From Deltaproteobacteria bacterium (lineage in GTDB: Bacteria; Desulfobacterota; Desulfuromonadia; Geobacterales; Pseudopelobacteraceae): a DNA stretch of 64,000 nucleotides. The stretch covers positions 49,509 to 113,508 of the forward strand of contig JAFLLC010000072.1 in assembly GCA_019162745.1 (NCBI GenBank), in the 5' to 3' direction. The translations under genes and the position numbers were made by a program. Below, piece by piece: positions 39,360 to 47,766 of this stretch. Each line of letters begins with the position of its first letter. Positions within the stretch are counted from its first letter, which is position 1. Below the pieces are notes generated by a model. The model did no database searches. It had not been told where the DNA came from and saw only the letters and a program-made list of their open reading frames with translations.

Positions 39360-40477
39360 TCGAGCTTGCCGACATTGTAGCCAAACACGGAAGAGAGTAC
39401 CTGAATGAATTCGGCGAGCGGATGTTGCCAAGCCATAAACGGGTGCTTGCCGACATACTCGCCTGCCGGACGGAAAGCATGGGCGGACACCTTGCCGAAT
39501 GCGAAGTGTGCGGCCATCAGCAGTACTCTTATCATTCCTGCAAAAACAGAAGCTGTCCCAAATGCCACACCAGCGACACAAAGCGTTGGTTGGAAAAACG
39601 GGAAGCAGAACTGCTTCCCGTCCGCTACTTCCACGTTGTCTTCACCCTTCCCCAAGAACTGAGAGACATCGTGCGAAGTAATCAAAGGAAACTCTACGCA
39701 GTCCTGATTCAAGCAGCGTCGGAAATGCTTATGAAGCTTGCCCTTGATCCCAAACATGTCGGCGGACAGCTCGCCATACTTGCTGTGTTACATACCTGGA
39801 CTCGCGCCATGGAGTTTAATCCTCACGTCCATATGCTGGTTCCCGCCGGTGGTTTGGACAAGGAGGGTGACTGGCCCACAACGAGAAAGAAGTGGCTTGT
39901 TCCGGTAAAAGCACTGTCCAAGCTATTCCGTGCACGGTTTATGAAACTTGCCTATAAGGCGCTGCCCGAAGAGAGCTTTCCGGGAGTGGTCTGGAAAAAG
40001 GAGTGGGTGGTGTACTGCAAACCACCGCTGACCAACTCAAAAAAAGTTCTTCGTTATCTCGGGCGCTATGTCCACCGTATCGCCATTACCAACAGTCGGA
40101 TCGAGTCAATGGATAATAGCAATGTGACATTCCGCTATCAGGAGAGCGCCACGGGAAAGCAGAAAAAGATGACCCTGACTGCCAGGGAGTTTCTGCGTCG
40201 TTACCTCCAGCATGTCCTGCCGCAGGGGTTCCATAAGGTACGGTACTACGGTCTGCTCAGCCCGGCCAATCGTACTACTTTAAAAAGGGTGCAACTACTC
40301 CTGGCACCAAGAAGGAAGATAACTCCAGATGACATTGAAGAGGGACAAGCGAAGCCGATAGACAAACATCTGTGCCCCTGCTGCTCGGAAGGGATCATGG
40401 TGGTGATCTCCTCTATACCGAGAAAATCACGCAGCCCGCCGCAAGGAGACATGAGTCCGGCTACAGCAATGGCCTGA
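39356..40477 (+). CDS. IS91-family transposase (zinc-binding, HUH)
   Basis: CEVCGHQQYSYHSCKNRSCPKC, MEFNPHVHMLVPAGG (HUH), YLGRYVHRIAI. Confidence 0.95.
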   Translation: MIELADIVAKHGREYLNEFGERMLPSHKRVLADILACRTESMGGHLAECEVCGHQQYSYHSCKNRSCPKCHTSDTKRWLEKREAELLPVRYFHVVFTLPQELRDIVRSNQRKLYAVLIQAASEMLMKLALDPKHVGGQLAILAVLHTWTRAMEFNPHVHMLVPAGGLDKEGDWPTTRKKWLVPVKALSKLFRARFMKLAYKALPEESFPGVVWKKEWVVYCKPPLTNSKKVLRYLGRYVHRIAITNSRIESMDNSNVTFRYQESATGKQKKMTLTAREFLRRYLQHVLPQGFHKVRYYGLLSPANRTTLKRVQLLLAPRRKITPDDIEEGQAKPIDKHLCPCCSEGIMVVISSIPRKSRSPPQGDMSPATAMA

Positions 40478-40790
40478 AGCTGAACCTGTGTGTGATAATG
40501 CCGGTGTGCGCTATAGGTGCGCCTGTTTTCTCTGGAAATGCCATCCGCTAGGCAATATCAGAGGTAAATAGCGATCAAAATATATGTGAAAGAGCGACTA
40601 AAACGAGAAAACCTATTTGTAAGACCTGTAGAAATGTCCTCATAAAGCCTGAACGACACTACACTCCGAGTTAAAAACCGAGACAAAAATCCAAATAGCA
40701 GCAGAGCAGGAGCGGTTTAGTTCAACAACAGTTTATGTGGTGGTTCCGCTGACGCTACACACCGCATAAACTCTTAAATCGTTAGCCGTT

Positions 40791-41912
40791 TCACCTCTCC
40801 GACGGTGCCCACATGACCATCCTCCTTCCCCTGGCGTATCGCCACCATGCCACAAAAATTGCTGCATTGACTGTGACGAAATACACAGGAATCTTACATA
40901 ACGCATGCGTAGGTATCGATTTAGCAGCCCAACTTCCCAGGGCGATGCCGTAAAAGCCAAGATGAAGGAGAAAAACAATGAAGTACCCGACCGAATGGAG
41001 ACTTAACACCGCATTGGCTATAAAAGCGTCAAGAAGGAAGAGAGGGACCAACCAGCGCAACAGTTTGTGGCAGAAATACTGATATGAAAACAGCCCATAA
41101 CGGAACGGATTAAGAAATTCGAGGTTGTGAAAAAACACCGTCAACCCCCTGAGCACTGTACGGATCTTGCGGTCGAACTCACGCCTGTTATCGGAAATAT
41201 CCTGGTAGTAGCCGATGGCGTCAGGATCACTCACACCACGCATCCCCAGCCTCATGCTGTTTAAAACTGTCCTGAAATCACTCTGCATCTCTCCGGAAAA
41301 ATCGCGGCACACCGTGTTGCGTGCGGCAAAGAAAGAACCGCTGAGGCCGACAAGAGAGTTGACCTGTGATTCCAGATCCCTCAGCCACATTTCGTACCTG
41401 ACGTAAAAACCCTCGCCGCAGGGCTTGCCATCGCGGCCGATGACCCTGTCGGCGCTGCTTACGCAGCCGACAGTCGGGTCGGCGAAGTTGGCTATGATTT
41501 CCCTCAGACCATGCGGATCAATGCGGGTGGCTACATCAGAAAACACTATGACTTCGCCGGTGGCGTGGAGTACCGCATCCTTCTGCGCGCTTTCCTTGCC
41601 GCGACGCTCCGGGAAGGCGAGGAGTTCTATGCCGTGGGGAGCATAACCCCGTACGATCTCGTTGGTGCCGTCAGTGGAGCCATCGGAGGCTACCAGTACC
41701 TGAAGTTTTTCCCGGGGATAGTCCAGAGTGAGGGTGTTTTCAAGCTTGTCCCTGATCCTGTGTTCTTCGTTACTGGCAGTAATAATAAGGGTTGCGTGCG
41801 GTTCAAATGGGGCTTTTATAGTTGGTTTCCGTCTAAGAAAGAGGAGGGATAACGGGTAACCGAAGTAGGCGTGAAAGATCAAAAATAGGGATGCTGCAAA
41901 AAGTAGTTCCAT
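40791..41912 (-). CDS. Family 2 glycosyltransferase (membrane, processive-type)
   Basis: ATLIITASNEEHRIRDKLENTL, VASDGSTDGTNEI, C-terminal TM helices; start MELLFAASLF. Confidence 0.85.
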   Translation of the reverse strand: MELLFAASLFLIFHAYFGYPLSLLFLRRKPTIKAPFEPHATLIITASNEEHRIRDKLENTLTLDYPREKLQVLVASDGSTDGTNEIVRGYAPHGIELLAFPERRGKESAQKDAVLHATGEVIVFSDVATRIDPHGLREIIANFADPTVGCVSSADRVIGRDGKPCGEGFYVRYEMWLRDLESQVNSLVGLSGSFFAARNTVCRDFSGEMQSDFRTVLNSMRLGMRGVSDPDAIGYYQDISDNRREFDRKIRTVLRGLTVFFHNLEFLNPFRYGLFSYQYFCHKLLRWLVPLFLLDAFIANAVLSLHSVGYFIVFLLHLGFYGIALGSWAAKSIPTHALCKIPVYFVTVNAAIFVAWWRYARGRRMVMWAPSER

Positions 41913-41960
41913 GGGAGACTCCTTTAGTAAGGCTTTATTCAGAAACGGAATTAGTAATAA

Positions 41961-42098
41961 CACGGAGCAACTGAGCAAGGGAGAAATCAGACATTACAGA
42001 AAAAAGATGATTCTTCACATTTGTGAAGCTGAAAAGATTTTCATAACAGAAATATTCTCAGATTTCTCTCTGTTGCTCTGTTGCTCCGTTGCTCTGTG
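41961..42098. repeat. Long imperfect inverted repeat enclosing a smaller hairpin
   Basis: CACGGAGCAACTGAGCAAGGGAGAAATC (41961-41988) pairs with GATTTCTCTCTGTTGCTCTGTTGCTCCGTTGCTCTGTG (to 42098); inner CTTCACATTTGTGAAG. Confidence 0.65.
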
Positions 42099-42116
42099 TT
42101 TCTAATGGTTTTTGGC

Positions 42117-43289
42117 TTATTGTGCCCAGTTTACGGTATCTGTAGTTTGCCAGTGCCGTTGACGGTTTTCTGGTACTATACTGCGATAGAGTCGGTAATA
42201 CTTCTCGGCCATCTTTTCTGCCGAAAAAGCTGCCTCTGCTCTTTCTCTGGCTGCTTTTGACATTCTTTCCCGTAATTCATTATCCTTCCACAAGAGCAGG
42301 CATTTTGCTGCAAAGGCCTCTGGGTTGCGACTCTCAATCAGGAATCCTTCGACGCCATCTGTGATGATCTCGCGTATCCCTCCCACTGCAGGGGCGATGA
42401 CCGGTATGCCCCGAGCGAGGGCTTCAAGAATAGTCATCGGGATCCCTTCGTGTACCGAAGTGTTAAGATAGATGTCTATTCCCCGATAAAAGGTATCCAT
42501 GTCGTCCTGATGCCCCTTCAAGTCGAAGCGGTCCTGTAATTTATAGCGCTGGATCATGGCCTCAATAGCAGGTCTCTCAGGACCTTCCCCCGCAAGCTGA
42601 AAATATACTTCCTCTCCATTGGTGGCCACAACTGCGGCCGCTATTTCAACCATGAGCGGATAGTCTTTGACCGGGAAAAGACGCCCGGAGGAGCCGATTA
42701 TAAACGTCCCGGTTTTTTGCCTGGACAAAGTAACGTCGGGTATTTCAATGCCGTTATGGATTGATTCAACGCGCTCTTTACTGAAAGCATAGTGTTTTAC
42801 AAGGGCGTTTTTGACATCTGCCGATACCGCCACTGTTCTTGTGAAATAGCGAGAAAGTATATGAAAATTAGCTTTAGAGGTGATTCGGTTTGCAAGAGTG
42901 CTGCACTCAGATGCCACTTCCGGTAAGCCGTGCTGGGTCGAGATCAGTTTTATGTCCCTATTGAAACCGGCTGCCAAGGTTGCTAAAATATTTTCCTTGT
43001 AACGATGAGAGTGAATCAGAACGGGAGGGGAAGTTTGCATAATTGAGCGTGTCCTGCGTAAGATTTCCAGGAATGAATGTTCTCTTTCATCGATAACGTG
43101 AACAGTTGTCCCGATTTTTCTCAAGTTATTAGCAAGTTTCCCCTCGTTAAGCAGGATTACCACAAGATCGAGATCGATATAGTCCTTCAGGTGACTAAGC
43201 AGGTTGAAGGCCATTGCTTCAGCCCCTGCCCAGAGGTCGCCGGAAATGATATGAAATACACTCAGTTTTGTAATGGGATGACTATTCAT
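42117..43289 (-). CDS. GT4-type glycosyltransferase
   Basis: VFHIISGDLWAGAEAMAFNLL, GSSGRLFPVKDYPLMVEI, NTSVHEGIPMTILEALARGIPVIAPAVGGI. Confidence 0.92.
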   Translation of the reverse strand: MNSHPITKLSVFHIISGDLWAGAEAMAFNLLSHLKDYIDLDLVVILLNEGKLANNLRKIGTTVHVIDEREHSFLEILRRTRSIMQTSPPVLIHSHRYKENILATLAAGFNRDIKLISTQHGLPEVASECSTLANRITSKANFHILSRYFTRTVAVSADVKNALVKHYAFSKERVESIHNGIEIPDVTLSRQKTGTFIIGSSGRLFPVKDYPLMVEIAAAVVATNGEEVYFQLAGEGPERPAIEAMIQRYKLQDRFDLKGHQDDMDTFYRGIDIYLNTSVHEGIPMTILEALARGIPVIAPAVGGIREIITDGVEGFLIESRNPEAFAAKCLLLWKDNELRERMSKAARERAEAAFSAEKMAEKYYRLYRSIVPENRQRHWQTTDTVNWAQ

Positions 43290-43893
43290 TACTCGAGGGA
43301 TAAGCATGTACGATGCCAGTATGTAACTGGCTGTAATTAAAGCAGATGTTTGCAGCAATAAATAAGTTTTACGGTTATATTTTTAGACAATAAAAGCAAT
43401 GTTTACGGCGGAAACGCCGGTATATGGGGGGGAAGGCGAAAGGTAAAAAAACTACCTTTGTTATGGAGTTTGCCTTCAACTGACAAAGGCTAAAATGGGG
43501 GGTGACGGCCTATCATGTTTGATGTCATTAAGTTTGGAAAATCCTCTTACGGCGATGGGCCAGGTGTACTGAAAATGAATTGCAATAGGCATTATCCGTA
43601 GTATATGGCACAGGGTGTCAGGGCTACACATTCGACATATCAACTACCATAGCCATCACACCTTGCTTGGTTTTCTCTGCGTATCTCTGCGCCTCTGCGT
43701 GATAAAGCCTTTCAATGAACTGGTACAATGCTTCCGTGTGATCATTTATGATTGATCAGAGTTAACGTTTCAAGCCTAGTTTCTCAGCCCTTCCAACAAC
43801 TTGCAACCTTGCCCCCCAGAGATACACAGATGTAGAGACTCTATGTGACAATCCAATCTACTGCCCCCAGAATAAGACATAATTTCATTCTGT

Positions 43894-44238
43894 TTAGTCC
43901 AAAAGCGTCCTGACACGTGCCAACACTTCCTCAACTATTATAGCAGGTGCAGCCTCAACAAGGTTTCCGCCACGCTCTTTGAAATCAAGCATACGAACCT
44001 GATTGCAGAGTATAACCCCGTGAGTTATGCCCCCAGAGCTCATCAGTGAGACAGTAAAACCGTTTTCACGGGCAAACTGACCGTCCTGGGTAATAGGTGC
44101 AACAAGTGCCAGACCAAAACGATTCATTTCGCATAGTGTAAGAATGAGGACATAGCGCTTCCCTTGCTGCTCGCTTCCAAGTGTAGGGTCAAGATTAAGG
44201 TGAAGAATATCCCCCCTATCAGGGATACCACGCCTCAT
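43894..44238 (-). CDS. MazF/PemK-like toxin
   Basis: MRRGIPDRGDILHLNLDPTLGSEQQGKRYVLILT, APITQ, NQVRMLDFKERG; ATG overlaps the antitoxin stop. Confidence 0.88.
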   Translation of the reverse strand: MRRGIPDRGDILHLNLDPTLGSEQQGKRYVLILTLCEMNRFGLALVAPITQDGQFARENGFTVSLMSSGGITHGVILCNQVRMLDFKERGGNLVEAAPAIIVEEVLARVRTLLD

Positions 44239-44498
44239 AAAGGTACTTCCTTGCCGACAGGTTTGCAATTTAACCACTCTTGATCATCAGTAGTAAGTGC
44301 CATATTTTCCTCCGTGCATTTTGCCAGTAGGTCGGAAAGAATGTATTTAGGTTTTATTTTTGGCTCGACTATCAGTCTACCAGCCTCAACATTGACCTCT
44401 ACCTGACTGCCTACGCCAAGATGTAACATACTTAATATCTGCTTAGGAAGCGACATCACCACAGAACCTCCAAGAGCCCTTAATGCGACTGTAGCCAT
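44235..44498 (-). CDS. MazE/AbrB-type antitoxin
   Basis: ALGGSVVMSLPKQILSMLHLGVGSQVEVNVEAGRLIVEPK. Confidence 0.85.
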   Translation of the reverse strand: MATVALRALGGSVVMSLPKQILSMLHLGVGSQVEVNVEAGRLIVEPKIKPKYILSDLLAKCTEENMALTTDDQEWLNCKPVGKEVPL

Positions 44499-44650
44499 TT
44501 CATACCCCCATAATTTAAGTTAAACAAAAATATAACAATAGTACAATAAAGACAAGCTATAAATCATTGATGGAGAAGGAAAATAATGCATTGCATCAGA
44601 AATTATTCGTAGTATACTCCGAACTATAACTGAATTGCTCGGAGTACAAC

Positions 44651-45952
44651 ATGTTTGAAACTCTTATCGTTGATAATAATCCGCATTGGGATGGGACGCT
44701 TTATCAGGAAGGTGTCACCCGCGCAGTCCTCAGTCGCGTTAAAGATTACCTGCCCTTGCCACACATCATTGCACTGGTCGGTGTGCGGCGCTCCGGCAAG
44801 AGCACCCTTGCCCGGCAGACGATTAATCATCTGATCCGTGACAAAGGAGTGCCACCGCGAAATATCCTTTTCCTTAACTTGGAGAATCCTCAATTCAGTC
44901 GCTACCGAAACGAAGTCTCCTATCTGGAGCAGGCATACAACGATTATCTGAAACTGGTTGCGCCGACGGGAACCGTATACTGCTTCCTTGATGAGGTACA
45001 CTACTTTACTGAATGGCAGGTGTTCGTCAAAGCAATGTATGAACAGAAGGGAATCAAGTTCGTTGTCACGGGATCAAATTCTCATCTCCTCACATCAGAG
45101 TTCATTACCATCCTGTCAGGTCGAGCAATGCCTGTGGAGGTATACCCGTTCTCATTCCCCGAATTTGTCGCCGCCAGCGGACTGCAACTTGCCGACACCG
45201 TGGAAATGATCAGGGAGCGAAATCGTCTGCGTGGACTGATGGATGACTACGTGCAACACGGTGGGTTTCCGGAAATCACCGCCATCTCTGAACCGACAAC
45301 AAAGAAAGAAATTCTGGTGATGTATGCCCGGAACATCCTCTACCAGGATATCGCCCCACGGTTCGCTATAAAGAAGGCTGTCGATCTGGAGAATTTGTTC
45401 TTCTACCTGGCATCGAACATATCCTCGCTCTACAGCTTCAATAAACTGGCAGCCTTGGTGGGCTTGTCCGATAAAACAGTCAAGGATTACATTGGCTATT
45501 TCAGTGACGCCTACCTATTGTTTACCCTTGATGCCTTCGCTTTTTCTGCCAAGGAACAGATCAGAAGCCCGAAGAAGGTCTATGCGATTGATACTGGATT
45601 GGCGGGTGCTGTCGGGTTTAGCTTTAGCGAGAACCAGGGGCGACTGCTGGAAAATTTGCTGTTCCTTGAGCTGAAACGCCGTGGACATGCGCTGTACTAC
45701 TACAAGACCAGTAATGGCTTGGAGGTGGATTTCGCCTGTCATGCAGGAGGGAAGATTACTCAGCTGATTCAGGTAACGTATGATATGGGAGAAGATCGGA
45801 CTCGTAACCGGGAATTGCGGGCACTGGTCAAAGCATTGGAGGAGACCGGATTGGCTGCGGGAGTGATCATAACGTATGAGCAAGAGGATGAAATCGTGGT
45901 GGATGGAAAGAAGATCTCTCTGATTCCAGCTTTCAAGTACCTGATGACATAG
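44651..45952 (+). CDS. AAA ATPase with DUF4143-like domain
   Basis: IALVGVRRSGKSTLARQ, YCFLDEVHYFTEWQ, VTGSNSHLL; C-terminal LENLLFLELKRRGHALYYYKTSNGLEVDF. Confidence 0.9.
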   Translation: MFETLIVDNNPHWDGTLYQEGVTRAVLSRVKDYLPLPHIIALVGVRRSGKSTLARQTINHLIRDKGVPPRNILFLNLENPQFSRYRNEVSYLEQAYNDYLKLVAPTGTVYCFLDEVHYFTEWQVFVKAMYEQKGIKFVVTGSNSHLLTSEFITILSGRAMPVEVYPFSFPEFVAASGLQLADTVEMIRERNRLRGLMDDYVQHGGFPEITAISEPTTKKEILVMYARNILYQDIAPRFAIKKAVDLENLFFYLASNISSLYSFNKLAALVGLSDKTVKDYIGYFSDAYLLFTLDAFAFSAKEQIRSPKKVYAIDTGLAGAVGFSFSENQGRLLENLLFLELKRRGHALYYYKTSNGLEVDFACHAGGKITQLIQVTYDMGEDRTRNRELRALVKALEETGLAAGVIITYEQEDEIVVDGKKISLIPAFKYLMT

Positions 45953-46066
45953 CCTGAAATTTAATCCCAACCCCTCTTTTACCAGAGAGTAAACACTGCT
46001 CCAGGGCTATATGCTGACGCCATATTTACTCTCATAACTGCAATATCAATCCAGTCCCTCCTTTTA

Positions 46067-46080
46067 GTGACACCAATCAC
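46067..46080 (+). promoter_or_regulatory. CRP/FNR-like operator, riboswitch module 1
   Basis: GTGACACCAATCAC (GTGA-N6-TCAC); GATAGT (-10-like) at 46103. Confidence 0.5.
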
Positions 46081-46124
46081 ATTAATTAAACCGCAGTTGT
46101 CCGATAGTACAAACAAAAGAAGTG

Positions 46125-46273
46125 CTGTTTCCGAAGAGGTAAACTCAGGGTAACCTGAGGACACAAAGCTGCGGATCCTGAATTATTCTAGACAAATATC
46201 AGGATGGCCGGGTTGGCGAAGGAACAGGTTCACCGTAGTTAATTCAACTACGTCGGACTGTCCCTTTTTTTTT
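46125..46273 (+). ncRNA. Cyclic di-GMP-I (GEMM-I) riboswitch, G20-type, with terminator
   Basis: GAAGAGGTAAACTCAGGGTAACCTGAGGACACAAAGCTGCGGATCCTGA...TCAGGATGGCCGGGTTGGCG; GTAA tetraloop; terminator GGAACAG...CTGTCCC-T9. Confidence 0.9.
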
Positions 46274-46320
46274 GTTCGCTGACTGAGATAAAAACGACTG
46301 AATACCGATGGAGGTTCAGA

Positions 46321-47391
46321 ATGAAAACAGGTTTAAACACGAGAACCATCAATACTGCAAAATATTTATCCGGCATCCTGCTGAGTCTATTTATTACAGC
46401 TTCGCTCTCGTCAATAGTATTCGCCGCGCCAGCCTCTGATCCTCAAGCCTCTTCAAAAACTCAAGCAGTGCTGGATTATATTACCAATCTTCCTAATAAA
46501 TCGGACAATCGAGTCGTGTCCGGGCAGCATACCTTCATGACCGATAACCTTATTGAAAACATTCACACCGATAGCGGTAAGTACGTCGGTCTTGTAGGGA
46601 TTGATTATTTCTACCAGAACAACAGTTCAACTAATAACCAAGTAATCGCCTGGTCGAACGCTAATACACTGATCAGTGTTGTCGATCATATGAACAATCC
46701 GTTAACCGGGGGAGACGCGTGGGATACTACCACTGTTGACCTGACACAGATGATTACTCCGGGTACCGCTCTCAACAATACGTTTAAGGGTGTTCTGGAC
46801 AAAATAGCCACAGGACTTACCACCTTGCAAAGCAATAACGTTGTTGTCCTCTTTCGACCTTTTCATGAGATGAACGGGGACTGGTTCTGGTGGGGAAACA
46901 AAAATACGACGCAATTCAAAAATCTATGGGTATACACCTTCAACTATCTGACGCAAACCAAAGGTCTTCATAATCTGCTATGGGTCTGGAGTTCCAACGC
47001 TGATCTTACTTGGACGTATTATCCCGGTTCGCAGTATGTGGATATTGTCGGAGTGGATCGATACTCTGCCCTTACCATACCAAAAGTAGCGGGATATGAC
47101 CAATTGTCCACATACAACAAACCCTTCGGTTTAACAGAATGGGGAGCGTGCGGTCCCGCTGGAGGATGCAGCCCGATGGATATTTCACCCATGATCGCAA
47201 GCATCAAGACCAATATGCCAAAAACTGCGTTTTTCATGGCGTGGGCCGAGGCTTTCAGTTTGGACTATAATACGGGCACTTCAAAGCTTCTGGCTGATCC
47301 CTGGGTTGTAACAAGAGATGAGATCGTGATTTCTGCTTCTCCGCAGCCACTGCCTGCACCGACCGGGTTACATATAGTCTCGGCACAATAG
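46321..47391 (+). CDS. Secreted GH26-like glycosidase (beta-mannanase type)
   Basis: Signal peptide; VVSGQHTF, VVLFRPFHEMNGDWFWWG, FGLTEWG; C-terminus LPAPTGLHIVSAQ. Confidence 0.9.
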   Translation: MKTGLNTRTINTAKYLSGILLSLFITASLSSIVFAAPASDPQASSKTQAVLDYITNLPNKSDNRVVSGQHTFMTDNLIENIHTDSGKYVGLVGIDYFYQNNSSTNNQVIAWSNANTLISVVDHMNNPLTGGDAWDTTTVDLTQMITPGTALNNTFKGVLDKIATGLTTLQSNNVVVLFRPFHEMNGDWFWWGNKNTTQFKNLWVYTFNYLTQTKGLHNLLWVWSSNADLTWTYYPGSQYVDIVGVDRYSALTIPKVAGYDQLSTYNKPFGLTEWGACGPAGGCSPMDISPMIASIKTNMPKTAFFMAWAEAFSLDYNTGTSKLLADPWVVTRDEIVISASPQPLPAPTGLHIVSAQ

Positions 47392-47490
47392 TCATGATGT
47401 CTATTGTTTGTGTGAAAATATTATTTAAGAACAGTCAAATGAGCTTCAAATAGATAGTTAATATTATATAATTAACTGAGTGATTATACA

Positions 47491-47504
47491 GTGACATGTG
47501 TCAC
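47491..47504 (+). promoter_or_regulatory. CRP/FNR-like operator, riboswitch module 2
   Basis: GTGACATGTGTCAC; same spacing to CCGATAGT as in module 1. Confidence 0.6.
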
Positions 47505-47549
47505 ATTAATTAAAACGCAGTTGTCCGATAGTATGAACAAATGAAAGTG

Positions 47550-47699
47550 CTGTTTCCGAAGAGGTAAACCCAGGGTAACCTGGGGACACAAAGCTGCGGG
47601 TCCTGAAATTATTCTAGGTATATTTCAGGATGGCCGGGTTGGCGAGGAACAGGTTCCCTGGTGGTTAGTTTAACTACAGCGGACTGTCCCTTTTTTTTT
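47550..47699 (+). ncRNA. Cyclic di-GMP-I (GEMM-I) riboswitch, G20-type, with terminator
   Basis: GAAGAGGTAAACCCAGGGTAACCTGGGGACACAAAGCTGCGGGTCCTGAAA...TTTCAGGATGGCCGGGTTGGCG; terminator GGAACAG...CTGTCCC-T9; compensatory changes versus module 1. Confidence 0.92.
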
Positions 47700-47766
47700 G
47701 CTCAAATGAGTGCTGTTGAGAGCAAACAAAAAAACAGTTATGCGCAAAATGTGAAGGAGCCAGTTT

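Larger units (their letters stand above)
38587..40727 (+). mobile_element. IS91-like element with tyrosine recombinase and HUH transposase, bounded by a 17-bp perfect TIR
   Basis: TGTTGAACTAAACCGCT (38587-38603) and AGCGGTTTAGTTCAACA (40711-40727) are exact reverse complements flanking both genes. Confidence 0.85.

Noticed and set aside
43303-43319. Minus-strand CTGGCATCGTACATGCT, a good sigma-54-like match before the GT4 gene 42117-43289
   Set aside because: The predicted start site would fall only a few nucleotides before the ATG, leaving no room for an RBS; kept out of the promoter set.
43380-43890. Intergenic segment after the GT4 gene with short conserved-looking strings (CTCTGCGTATCTCTGCGCCTCTGCGTG)
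   Set aside because: Low-complexity repeat-like sequence of a kind seen in many genomes; no ORF, hairpin or boundary that would support a feature.
43894-45952. MazEF-like pair plus DUF4143 ATPase as a novel defence island
   Set aside because: Each is a common family, they are divergently arranged, and nothing links them functionally; reported as ordinary accessory genes.
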